Below, piece after piece: positions 22,113 to 31,908 of a stretch of DNA of 64,000 nt (the first letter of the stretch is position 1; each line of letters begins with the position of its first letter). A model generated the notes under the pieces. That model saw only the letters and a program-made list of their open reading frames with translations. It was not told the DNA's origin and made no database searches. Location of the stretch: NCBI GenBank assembly GCA_014529385.2, contig CM043971.1:87930840-87994839 (forward strand). Direction: 5' to 3'. The position numbers and the translations under genes are program-made. This DNA is from Adiantum capillus-veneris (taxonomy: Eukaryota; Streptophyta; Polypodiopsida; Polypodiales; Pteridaceae).

Positions 22113-22342
22113 CTCTAGGGGGGATTTGTTATCATATACATGTGGTAGTGATATGTGTGAACACACTTAGGACCGCTGGGGTATTTTTTCCCTCTATAGG
22201 AGGTTTTTTCCCCCGTTCATTGTATATACGTCCATCATTCTAGGGCCATTGCACACTAAGTAAAACACTCTTAGTTGTGTGCCTTGAGCTTCCTTTGTCT
22301 TCTCCAAGCTGTGTGTGTTTTCTTGCAACCCTAATTCCAACA
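22113..22342 (+). repeat. Polypurine tract and 3' LTR of element C
   Basis: CTAGGGGGGATT (to 22126) precedes TGTTATC (22127). The 216-bp LTR ends CCAACA at 22342 and is followed by the TSD. Confidence 0.93.
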
Positions 22343-23149
22343 TTCTTACCATGAGGAAAAGAATGTTGCGACTAAGTCTAGTGCTTTTATGTTTAGGTCA
22401 GGTTCTGGACCTCGATCACCAGTTATGTTGGGGTTGTTTAGTGATGAAGAATGATAACAAGTCAAGGACTTCATCTTTGTTGACGAGTTATGTCAACATG
22501 TTGCTTTCATGGAAAGTAAGAAGAGATATCCTTTTAGACACCTCTTAGTTGTGGTAACTCATTTAGCATACTCTAGTGAGTTATAAATAGAGTTTACACA
22601 CTATGTGGGATATATGCCGATACACAAAACGGTTGCAACAAAGAGACAACAATGGGAAAAATCAAGATGTTCTTTTTTATTTCATTGAACCTCCTACTGA
22701 ACCGTGTTCCGGTCAAATGGATGGTTGAATCCATGAAGGATGACACTATGGAAAACATTAGTGTTTTTATGAGGATATCACCACTTTTGTTTTCAACGAT
22801 GAAAATGCTTCTCCAAGGGGGTAGTAATATCATATCTAAGATAAGATCCGGCAGGCCAAAAGCTAGGACAGACTTGCGGTAACGGGGGTCCTATAAATAG
22901 CAAGGCAAAGGGCCTATATAGGGCATCGTTGGGTGGTGATTTGCATGTGCTAGTCCCCTCTATCTCACATGGTGGACCTTGCAAAAGTGGCAGTGAAAGA
23001 TGCAATGAAGACAAGAACTGGCTTGTGATCTGGTGGGCACGTCGAATCCAATCTAGAAAACCTACAATGCCACATTCATGAACAAGGCACACCTGTGGAG
23101 AAGAGAGATCACTGAGCTAGAAAGAGATAGGACATCTGCTATATATATA
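22343..23149. other. Repeat-derived sequence, no gene recognised
   Basis: No coherent frame. Two TATAAATAG motifs (about 22583 and 22891) and a purine run followed by TAATATCATATC (about 22817) suggest decayed LTR material, without a partner. Confidence 0.4.
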
Positions 23150-23840
23150 GGGACAACACCATATAACATGGCGTTTGGACTCAATGCTATTTACCCATAG
23201 AGTTTTTTATTCCAGCTTTGCGAGTAGAAAAAAAACTTGATTGGATTGGACATGAATGGTCTGACCATTTGGATGACCTAGAAAAGTTGGATGAGACTAA
23301 GCTAAGAGTAGTAGTAGCAATATATGCTCAGAAGCGACGCATGAAAGATTTTCATAAACACTAGGAGATTATGTGCTTGTTTATGATCTTAAATAAAAGA
23401 CAAAGAAATAGAGAAAGAGAGGTATGGGACCATTTTTTATTCATTCTATATCATCAAGTGTAGGGCCATAAAATTTGCTACATTGGATGGACAAGAAATG
23501 CTCAATCAGAGTGGCTATAGATTTAAAAAATTTAACTTGCCATTGACTCAAGAGATGCTTGAAAGGGCACATATAGCTAAAAACAAAAGGACAAGCATGA
23601 CAAAGTTTTTCAACAAGCACAAGAGGAAGCCTAAAAAACAAGCCACAAAGAGAAAGCAAATGTTGGAGGACTTCAAGAAGCAAAAAGCTATTCGAATTTA
23701 CTAGCTAACAAGCATAGAGGAGAATGAAGAAAGTTTGGATCCTTACATTTCTACAGAGCTAGGAGCCAACAGGTTACCTATTCATGCGCTAGACGATTTT
23801 GATGCACATTTGAATCTAATTGTAGATGCATATATGGAGT
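23150..23840 (+). pseudogene. Decayed gypsy integrase C-terminal tail
   Basis: Frames pieced along the + strand give TPYNMAFGLNAIYP, LRVEKKLDWIG, LDETKLRVVVAIYAQKRR and DYVLVYDLK, then YGPFFIHSI and TLDGQEMLNQSGYRFK. This is the usual end of plant Ty3/gypsy integrases (YG.EAILP, then the GPY/F module and C-tail). Multiple stops. The rest of the element is not visible upstream. Confidence 0.72.
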
Positions 23841-24009
23841 GCAAGAGAGGGAAGGAGAGAAGGGGAAGGGGATGAGGAGCATATAGAGGATGTGGTGGAG
23901 CTTGTGAGAAGAACCCTTTATAATCTCCTTATTTTCTATATAAGCAAGAATATATGGGCAGGTTGTGGCCATGGGGCCACAACCTAGCCCCATGGCCTAA
24001 ATCCTAACA
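23840..24009 (-). repeat. LTR-like end (- strand) preceded by a polypurine-like tract
   Basis: On the - strand AAGTGGGAGAT is followed by TGTTAGGATTTAGG at 24009, the typical PPT-LTR junction. The stretch then has TATATAG and a CT-rich leader. The other end (TG at about 23840) is a guess. No second copy was found. Confidence 0.4.
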
Positions 24010-24659
24010 ATCTCCCACTTGAAGGCCAACATGGCCCAAGTGGCAAAATAATGTAGGGGCTATTATATACAAATGTACAAAACGTGAAACATGACCATAG
24101 TTTCACCCTACGCTCATCATCTCTATGCAATGCGAACCGCTCTGAGGCTAGGCTCTTACGATACCCTATGGCGAGGGTATCGTAATGTATCATCGAAGGT
24201 ATCTCAACAATCAAGAATACCCCAACTCAAAGAAAACCTCATGATATTGACCCTCCAAAGGCTAAAGTAGACACAATAGGACTAGCCACAATCTTATAAA
24301 GAACTCTTCCGGTTCGAGTCTCGAAAACGGCCGAGAAAACTGCCAAAATAGCCAAAAAAACAAGGCTCCACACGTAGTACAATGGGTATTGTCCACGTGC
24401 TCGGAGTCAAAAAAGTGATGTAGAGAGTGCTAAGTGCACTTGGTTCCGATGCCGTATGTCACTCCTCTATGGTAAAGGCACCTCACTCGTGCACATGGCA
24501 AGAAAAGATCGTCGGTTGATCGTCGAAAAAGTCGTTGTCGCCTTCCGCTGTCGGACAGGAGTCTCCAATGCCAAGACGAGGTGTTGAAGCCGCATATCCC
24601 TGCTCTCACTCTCTCTCACAGTGAGAGTATCTCTCTCTCTCACACTATCTCTCTCTCAC
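24010..24659. other. Non-coding interior beside the LTR-like end, with an 11-bp perfect palindrome
   Basis: No protein motifs. Contains the inverted repeat TACGATACCCT/AGGGTATCGTA (24157-24184, 6-base loop) and CT/CA-rich repeats at 24600-24659. It abuts decayed integrase of element D at 24660, so it probably inserted there. Confidence 0.4.
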
Positions 24660-25433
24660 ACCTTTTTGCCTTTCCTGTGAGATGGATATAACCCCTTTAA
24701 TCTTTGGAAAATATTCTTGTAGGTCTCAGGTATATTCATCAGCAGCAAAGATATTCCCATGTACTTGAAGTAGTAAGGGACTTTTGGATCTTCCCTCTTT
24801 AACCTCAAAAGGTGCTTTCCCCATAGAAGTATGTACAATGTCATTGTACGCATCATCTATAAGAGGTAGGTACTTCTATCATCGAGAACGTTGATCTACT
24901 TCCATGACATAGGCCTTTTAGTAGATTCAAGAATCATTAGATTAGTTATTTCACTTTGGTCATCCGTTTGTGGATGATAGGTTGAAAGAGAAATTTAATC
25001 TTCTTCTTAGATTCCAAAAGAGACCCTTCTAGAAATTACTGGTCATTCTAGGATCTTTGTCCGACACTATGGATGTTGGAAATCCATGATACTTGAAAAT
25101 TTGAGATCTGAAGAGGGTTGCCATTTGATGTGCCTTAATAGTCTTTTTGACAGGCATAGAGTGTGTTTTCTTGTTAAGCCTATCGACTGAAACAATCCAA
25201 GTTGCTTCCCTTGATCAATTTTCAACTTTTGGTATACCACGCATTTTGGAACATACTCTTGTATGTTTACTTTTCATGGTAGACCAACAGAAATACATTT
25301 CTACTCCTTGAAGAGTAGACTGGAATCCCTCTTTGCCCCGCATAAGGAGAAGTATGGGATTCATATATGACTTTCGTATTGTATGGGTGATTAACACATA
25401 GCTATTGCCGTGTAGAAGATAACCATTCTTCAA
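24660..25433 (-). pseudogene. Element D integrase remnants
   Basis: Starting at 25433, fragments read LLHGNSYVLI, SPYAGQRGI (in another frame) and MYFCWSTMKSKH, the HHCC domain. VDRLNKK, KYHGFP, AYND and HTSMGKAPFEV, then SISQERQK, cover the core and its C-terminal side. Many frameshifts; the copy ends abruptly at 24660. Confidence 0.72.
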
Positions 25434-25474
25434 GGTGAATGGTTCTTTTTTCTTCCCTATTGCGAAGGCTGTAA

Positions 25475-26110
25475 TTACATACTTAAAGTCTTGGTAGTAG
25501 CATACTCATCTATCATAAAAGATAGATCATTGTGAGTTGCTATAAACACCACATTTACCCTTGGTTGTTGTGAAAGTGCATCGACCACTTGATTGTGCTT
25601 GCCAACAATGTGAGCAATATGAAATTTAAATTGCAAAAGAAAAATTTCCCACCTCATTTGTTTGTCGGAGAGCTTGGTTTGCGTCATGAAGTTCTTGAGG
25701 CTTTGTGATCCATTCGTAGGATGAATGGAGTCCCCAAGAGACGTGTTTCCACGTATTTGTGGCATATAGAATAGCTAGTAGCTCTTTTTTGTATTTGCCC
25801 CATACTCACTTATCGAAGTTGAGTCTTTGATTCTCATATGATATGGCATGCCCTTCTTAAAGCAAAATAGCTCCAAGGCAATTAACACAAGCATCACATT
25901 GGACCTCAAATGGCTTTGAGAGATGTAATAATGTGAGCACATGTTGAGAGATAAGATTCTCCTTAAGCTTCTCAAAAGCTTCTTGCACTTTTGCAGTCCG
26001 TGAATACTTAACATTTCTTTTTGTCACCCATACTTGTATTAACGTGTTAAGTCATGTAATGGGCCTGCTATTATCGAGAATTTTTTCTATGAAGCATCTA
26101 TAGTATGCAC
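25475..26110 (-). pseudogene. Element D RNase H
   Basis: LKNFMTQTKLSDKQMRWEI, FKFHIAHIVGKHNQVVDALS and RVNVVF are the RNase H C-terminal half (compare element B's LSEKQMRWANFL). Upstream frames (to about 26110) hold GACVNCLGAILL-like and AISYENQRLNF-like pieces. Broken by stops. Confidence 0.75.
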
Positions 26111-26800
26111 ACATACCTATGAAGCTTCATACCTCATGTAGATTCCTTGGATTAGGCCATCCTTTTATTATCTCTAACTTTGTTGGATCCATACGGGTGC
26201 TACCATTAGAGATAATGTGACCTATCTCTTGTAGGAAAAATTCACTCTTCTTTTGATTAATGAAAAGCTTATTCTCTCTCACAACTTGAAAGGTTACATG
26301 GAGGTGTCGCTTGTACTCTTCACGATAATTTGGATGGCCTGAAGATTTTTGTCCATCATGAGTTTGAATGCGTCTGGAGCATTTGTTAGGCCAAAACTTG
26401 TAAATTATCAAATAGATCTTCTACCCATGGCACGGGAAATCTATTTTTGATAGTGATCTTATTTAGTGCTCTCTAGTCAACACACATGTGATATGTGTCG
26501 TCTTTCTTTTGCACTAAAAGAAATGATGAACAAAATGGAGAGGAGCTAGAAATCACCATCCCTTTTTCCACCAATTCATGCACTTGCCTCATGATCTCCT
26601 CTTGTTGAGCTTGTGAAACTCGATAAGGAGGCTTGTTAGGCAGTGAGCTTCCTGGTAGGAGCTCAATTGCATGGTCATCATCCCTCATTTTAGAGAAGCT
26701 GACTAGGGATGTCATCAATGAAAACATCTTGGGATCCATTTAGGAAATTAGAAAACTCTAATTCCTGTTGATTCCCTTTATTGCAAGGGTCTGTGTTCCC
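26111..26800 (-). pseudogene. Element D reverse transcriptase, palm segment missing
   Basis: The N-terminal part (26739-26473) has LLPGSSLPNKPPYRVS, QQEEIMRQVHELVEKG and LLVQKKDDTYHMCVD. The next segment reads ITIKNRFPVPWVEDLF and then joins FGLTNAPDAF almost directly. The expected catalytic block with the first palm Asp, and the YxDD further on, could not be found; a deletion is likely. RENKLFINQKKSEFF and GHIISNGSTRMDP (26411-26127) follow. Confidence 0.78.
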
Positions 26801-26989
26801 CAACTCATTAGCATCTATGTACATGCTCTTTTCCCTGTAGGTGAAGTAGATTCTCCTTTCAAGGAAATTCATGTTGGAAGCCATGCAGTTAAACCATGGT
26901 GCCCCAACAATTAACATTCTCATGTTTGAGAGGGGAGATAAAGAAATCCTTTTTGTCCACATAGCTTTGGACATGAAGCCTCAATTTTC

Positions 26990-27701
26990 CAATTAAGGAA
27001 GTAATTGAGAGGTCTTATCCCTTGATAGCTCCATCAGATTTCAATGTATCTTCCATCTTGTGGGCTTGTATGCCTAGCTTGGTGGTCAACTCCATGGATA
27101 TGAAGTTGTGAGTTGAAACAGGGTCAAACAAACTAAAGGCATCATGCTCTTGCATCTTTCCCTAAGCATAGGAAAGGAGAAATCCTTGGCAATGAGCATC
27201 CTCTTTTGGAGCTTCAAACATAGAGGCTCTAGGAGTCTTATTGCGGGTAATTCTCTTGTGGTGGCAAGGACGATAACCATGGCCTTGCTCCCCACACTTA
27301 AAACATTTGTGGTCCTTATGAAAAGATTCTAGATTTTTAGGAGAGATTTTATATTTACCTTTGTAAACTCCCTTCTCCTTGGACCAATTGTTGTTGTTAT
27401 TGGAATAGCCTTGGTAAAAATTTTGGATATTGGTTTTCCCCTTGGCATCACTTTTGTCTTTATTTTCCATGGGCTTGACATTCCGTCTAGCCCCTTGTTG
27501 GAAATTGATGCCCGAAGCAACCATGGTGTGGTGCATTACTTTGGTGATAGAACCAGGCCATTGAGAGTTGACATACTCGGCCATCTCTTTGGGTAATCCT
27601 GCACAGAATTGTTGCTTTTGCTCGACAAAGTTTATCTTTTGAAAGATAGTAGCCTTGAGATGTAAATCCCAAAAATTGTCCACATATTTGTGGAGACTCA
27701 T
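26990..27701 (-). pseudogene. Element D gag zinc knuckle and protease remnant
   Basis: Frame 27701-27162 gives YVDNFWDLHLKAT, FCAGLPKEMAEYV and a CX2CX4HX4C knuckle (CFKCGEQGHGYRPC). The protease remnant reads FDPVSTHNFISMEL at about 27090-27130, with D-P-V in place of D-S-G. Frames change near 27160. Confidence 0.78.
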
Positions 27702-28608
27702 GAGAGATAAGATTTAAACTTCACCATTTGGTAAGCACTTTGTCCTTTGCATCACTTGCAAGGAATTGCTTCATGATGGAAACTCGTAGAGTTTTCCATG
27801 TCTTTGGGGCTTCCCCGTTGCCATGAAGGCTAGCTCACCATTGACGAGCCGACTTTTGGAAGTGCATAGCTACATGGTGTAGCTTGGAGGACTCCGTGAA
27901 GCCCTCGTCTCCAAAGGCCAAATCAAATTGTTGGATGAAGGCCAATACTTTGTTGGTAGCACCAAGGGTGCCATCATAGGTGGGAAAAGAGATACTCTTT
28001 CCTCTCTCTTTAAACTTCTTTAGCTTTTGTGACCTTCGCCATGCAGGGTAAGATTTGCGATGTCCTCCCCTCTTGTATTCTTTAGGAGAATAGCCATAGC
28101 TTTCATCGATAGAGGAGGAAGGGGAAGAAGAAGGAGAAGAGGGTGACCTCTTTTTTGCCCTTTTCTTCCTTTGTTTCCTCTCTTCCCTTTTGGAGTGACC
28201 AGGAGAAGAACTATGGGTTAACCATTTCCTCTTGGGAGGAGTTGGAAATCATCTAGACCACCATCTTCATGGAGTCACATCTTTTGAGGAACTTAGAGAG
28301 TCATTACTTTCTCGTTGTTTGGATTCCTCCTCTTGTATGGGAGAGAGTCTTCTTTTGGGGGTCTCTCTCTCCTCTTTGAGAGGAAAGGAAATCCCATAAG
28401 CATGAAGTTGTTGAGTAACTTTGGCTTGTAAAGAGGGGTTGCCCATAGCTTGTTGCAACCTAGTAACAAGATAATTAACAAACATGGGGGCATCATCATT
28501 AAAACCTTTATGTGCAAAATCAAAGTTATTAATGTTCATTCTACTCTCTTGGTTATTGTCAGCCATGTTAATTAAACTTAGGTGTTTACTTAGTGTATGA
28601 TTTGGCAA
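27702..28608 (-). pseudogene. Element D gag N-terminal part
   Basis: A frame from 28608 contains MADNNQESRMNINNF (internal ATG about 28566), then YLVTRLQQAMGN and Lys/Glu-rich sequence. It breaks near 28267. The rest to 27702 (capsid core, e.g. ALAFIQQFDLAF-like) is only readable in fragments. Confidence 0.6.
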
Positions 28609-28968
28609 TTCAAAACCTTAGTTGCTACTCCTCATAGCCTTTGAAAAATAGGCACTTAAGTATCTACACCCATGGCTCGATTTGGTTAAGTGTAGAGAGT
28701 AGTGGAGTGGGTCTAACATAGCAGAGTTGCCAAGGGATAGCTCCTTTCGGACTTCTTATGGCTCAATAATGGTAAAACCGTAGGCAAGTCTAAAAAGACT
28801 CTATTATTAAGACCAAAGCTCCCGAGGTGTGCACCATATCCCACATAGTGGGCTCAACAAAACCGATAATAGATCCCAGTCTCACTTACCCTCATATAAT
28901 TAACAAAATCAACCATTAATAGGCTACTTAAGGACCCCTCTTCTTAAGCAAGAAAAGAGAAATCAAAT

Positions 28969-28980
28969 GCTCTGATACCA
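28969..28980 (-). other. Primer binding site of element D
   Basis: TGGTATCAGAGC on the - strand, one base from the LTR end at 28982: tRNA-iMet type. Confidence 0.92.
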
Positions 28981-28981
28981 A

Positions 28982-30575
28982 TGTAATGAAAATGGCCTAT
29001 GAGCTTTGAGAGTAGTAGAATTAGGAAATCAAGTGAAGCAATTTTGAGAGATTACTTTGTGAGCATAGCGGGTGAACTTAATTGATGGTAGCAACATAAA
29101 CATGGCACTTAGTTTACTTGACATGAACAATACTTTTGCAAGAGAGAGAGAGAATTTAGAGAACATGACAATAGTTGAGGACCGGATTCATATGGAGCCA
29201 GTCCCCCCTCCAATAGGCATTTGTATTATAGTTTCTCCCATCAAGAGAGACTTGGTACAATACAATCTTTGTGTTCCTTGTGACCTACGTGATGCAATGA
29301 AGATGGAAACCTTCATACATCACAAGCATAACATAAACTTGTAGAAAGCATTAACTATCCCAAGCCTCGGTCCCAAGGCCTCAAACACCTTCGAAGGTGG
29401 AGAGAGCTAGCGGGGAATGAAGGTAGGGAAGAGGAAGAAGAAACATTCCATAGGAGAAAAAAATAGTTCCTCACTTATCATCACTCTTCTTGCTAGCATA
29501 CATAATAGCATAGTAATGAAGATGGAGAAGATGGCAAGCTTACGCATTGAAGAATGGCTCTTGGTTGGATTTGCATTCCATAGCCAAGAGTGTTGGTGTA
29601 GGCTCTTACTTCTCACAAGCTTGGAGAAGGACGGGGAATTCCTCAACTTTCATTAAGTGAGAATGAATCCACAAAATGAGTGTGTGTGGGGTGTATATCC
29701 CCCTAGCACCCCCCTTGCTTGCTTGGGGCTAACTTTTCCACATGTTGCAAGCTCATTGGACCCCTCTCCGTCTAGCCAATCACATGCTGCATGCATTCAA
29801 GTACATGGGTAGTCTTTTGACAAGTGTCCTCCTTACCCCTTAGAGAGAGAGAGCTTGAAAATATCTAGATATTTGTTGGATGGAAGTAGAAGCTCATTGG
29901 ACCCCTCTTTAGCCCAACCAATAGCATTCAAGCACACCATGTGGTTAAGCTTAGTGAGAGTTTGACATGTGTCCCATGTGCCATTTTAGAAAAGGGGTGC
30001 CCCTCGGGTGAGTGGAAGGTTAGGTCAAAGATTCCCCTATCTTTGGGACTTTTATGCATAGGAAGCTTCTCAAGAAACTTCCTCATTAAGTGTGTAGGGT
30101 CTCTTTTTGACTCAAACATCTTACCTCCCATGCATAGGAAGCTTCTCAAGCACCTTTCTCATTAAGTATGACAAATACCTCAAGTACCTTAGTCATCAAG
30201 CATGACAAGCACCTAAGGTGAAGTTCCCACCTCAAGCTCAACCCTAGCTTGCCTAAGGTCAAAGGCAAGTTTAGGTCGGGTTCCCACCTCAAGCTCAACC
30301 CTAGCTTGCCTAAGGTCAAAGGCAAGTTTAGGTCGGATTCCCATCTCAAGCTCAGCCCTAGCTTGCCTAAGGTCAAAGGTAAGTTTAGGTTGGGTTCCCA
30401 CCTCAAGCTCAACCGTACTTGCCTAAGGTCAAAGGACTTTTAATACTAACCATTGGAGGTCTTTAATGAAGCTAACCCTAAAGTCTTTGAAGCTCCATTA
30501 GATGCACATTGCTCTTTGATACACTGCCTCCTTTTGGACCCCTATTGAGATGGAACCATCTCTCCTCTTGCTCCC
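28982..30575 (-). repeat. 5' LTR of element D (interrupted by element E at 30575/30576)
   Basis: The boundary next to the PBS is secure. The other end is not seen before element E starts; it may continue at 58514 to about 58741, where TGACA could be its terminus. It contains (GA)n at 29143-29156, two copies of a GCATAGGAAGCTTCTCAAG phrase (about 30055 and 30132) and the 57-bp tandem array. Confidence 0.6.
30224..30437 (+). repeat. 57-bp tandem repeat, about 3.75 copies
   Basis: Units start TTCCCACCTCAAGCTCA at 30224, 30281, 30338 and 30395, exact 57-base spacing, differing by a few bases. Because 57 is divisible by 3 it keeps frames open by chance, but no gene is indicated. Confidence 0.95.
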
Positions 30576-31188
30576 TGTTAACCCTTACGGCTCACAAACA
30601 CCCTATCACCTACGACGGACGTTGTAACCTATGATGGACGTTGTATTATTTAATTGGTAGAGTCAAGTACCGCGCTTGTCGGTCCAATAGGAAAAGGATA
30701 AGAGTGATCATCGATGAGAGACGCACTCTAACTGGAACATTCAAGGGATTAGTTGGCTAAGCATGGGCGCCCAAGTGTGAATGGAGCAAGCTCATATAAA
30801 GTCAACTAAACCTAAAATTCACTCATTCTCTCATTTGTGCGATTGAAGAGTACTCTTGCTCCATCTCCATCTTCTTCTTCTTCATCTCCTTGTGTGTGTG
30901 TGTGTATGCGTGAGAGATAGAGAGGGAGAGAGAGAGAGAGTGTGTGTGCGATCGAGCATTGCGACAACGGCACGGCGGCGGCGAAGCGGTTGAGCGCGGC
31001 GCAGCGACGGCTCCTTCTTCTTCGCGGTGAGGAATCCTCCACGACAGCAAGCGTAGAGCGGTGAGTGACACACCATCGCCATCTTTGAGCTTACTAGTTT
31101 AGGCTTGTTGTGTGCTTGGAGCCATTTGTGTCTTGTACACAGTGTATCGGCAAGTTCCTTGCATTGACATGTGCGACATACGCGCATA
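30576..31188 (+). repeat. 5' LTR of element E
   Basis: 613 bp, TGTTAACCC to GCGCATA, where the 3' copy ends ACGCACA (terminal CA mutated to TA here). It contains GT and GA microsatellites (about 30892-30945). Confidence 0.9.
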
Positions 31189-31189
31189 T

Positions 31190-31209
31190 TTTTGGCGCCG
31201 TTGTCGGGA
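31190..31209 (+). other. Primer binding site of element E (tRNA-Asp type)
   Basis: TTTTTGGCGCCGTTGTCGGG just after the LTR. TGGCGCCGTTG.CGGG is the known primer site of Athila-type elements, complementary to plant tRNA-Asp 3' end. Confidence 0.8.
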
Positions 31210-31908
31210 AATGCCATACACTAAGCTTGAATGGCACTCTGTGCTTCTTTAGTGGTGCAATTTCAATTGTAGGAAAGGTAAGGAAGGAGGGTGTGTGTGT
31301 TAAGAAGAAGGATTTTGTGTTACTACTGTGTATTTCTTTGTTAATGGAGTTTTCAAAGGTACTGTGTGTGATAAGGTTTTAGTATTAAGGTAAGTTAGTT
31401 CTGTGTAATGCAAAGTATAGAAAGTAGGAAGTAGATCTGTGAGAGCTAATAAAGTGTGTTAGTGTGTAACAGTAGGTGTATTAGTTGTAAGTAGGTAGGT
31501 AGAGTGTGTGTGTGCTTGCGCGCAGGCCAAGGCGACCTTATCCCCAAAAACAAAATAAAAATAAAAAAATAAAAAATCTTAAAGGTAGGACCGGGATCGG
31601 GAATATCTCCCAGACCCAAGCCCAAAGCTCACGCTCAAGCTTAGGCCTCAGTCGCCTTTAGAATTACGTATTTTAGCTTCACACGTAGCTAAAAATCGAT
31701 TTTTTTGAGGACCAACGAAGCTTCAGGTGACCGAACGTTGTGCTGTAAAACACACCGCGACCCTCTGAGTGATACACTCGTTTTGAGCTTTCACACACTT
31801 TAATAAAAAAACCGATCATTCAAAAATATTAAAAAACATATTAAATTTAAAAAAAAAACGAGTGAAAACAGACGCCTAAAAAAGTAAGCGGTTAACCTTC
31901 GAGGTTAT

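Larger units (their letters stand above)
16636..22342 (+). mobile_element. Ty1/copia retrotransposon C, structurally complete, coding decayed
   Basis: 5707 bp with short LTRs (16636-16863 and 22127-22342) and an exact 5-bp TSD, TTCTT (16631-16635 and 22343-22347). It has a tRNA-iMet-type PBS and a PPT. Domain order gag, protease, integrase, RT, RNase H is diagnostic of Ty1/copia. The ORF is broken by several stops and frameshifts, and about 740 bp of non-coding sequence sits between gag and protease. The two LTRs differ by point changes and a short indel, so the insertion is not recent. Confidence 0.95.
24660..30575 (-). mobile_element. Ty3/gypsy element D, 5' part (LTR, gag, protease, RT, RNase H, partial integrase)
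   Basis: Reads on the - strand. A tRNA-iMet PBS (28969-28980) adjoins an LTR that starts (in + coordinates) TGTAATG at 28982. Gag, zinc knuckle, protease, RT, RNase H and integrase remnants follow in order down to 24660, where unrelated sequence begins. No 3' LTR is visible. Heavily frameshifted, with part of RT missing. It is similar in type to element B. Confidence 0.82.

Noticed and set aside
22652-22882. 76-residue + strand ORF
   Set aside because: No recognisable motif; lies in decayed repeat with no promoter or homology signal.
24320-24345. GGTTCGAGTC resembling a tRNA/SINE B box
   Set aside because: The flanking bases do not form a T-arm stem and no A box sits at the right distance.
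30146-30412. ORF encoding 19-residue repeats
   Set aside because: The frame is open only because the 57-bp tandem period is divisible by three; no start context or homologous family.
30224-30437. CRISPR-like regular repeats
   Set aside because: Units are contiguous 57-bp tandem copies without unique spacers, in plant repeat DNA.
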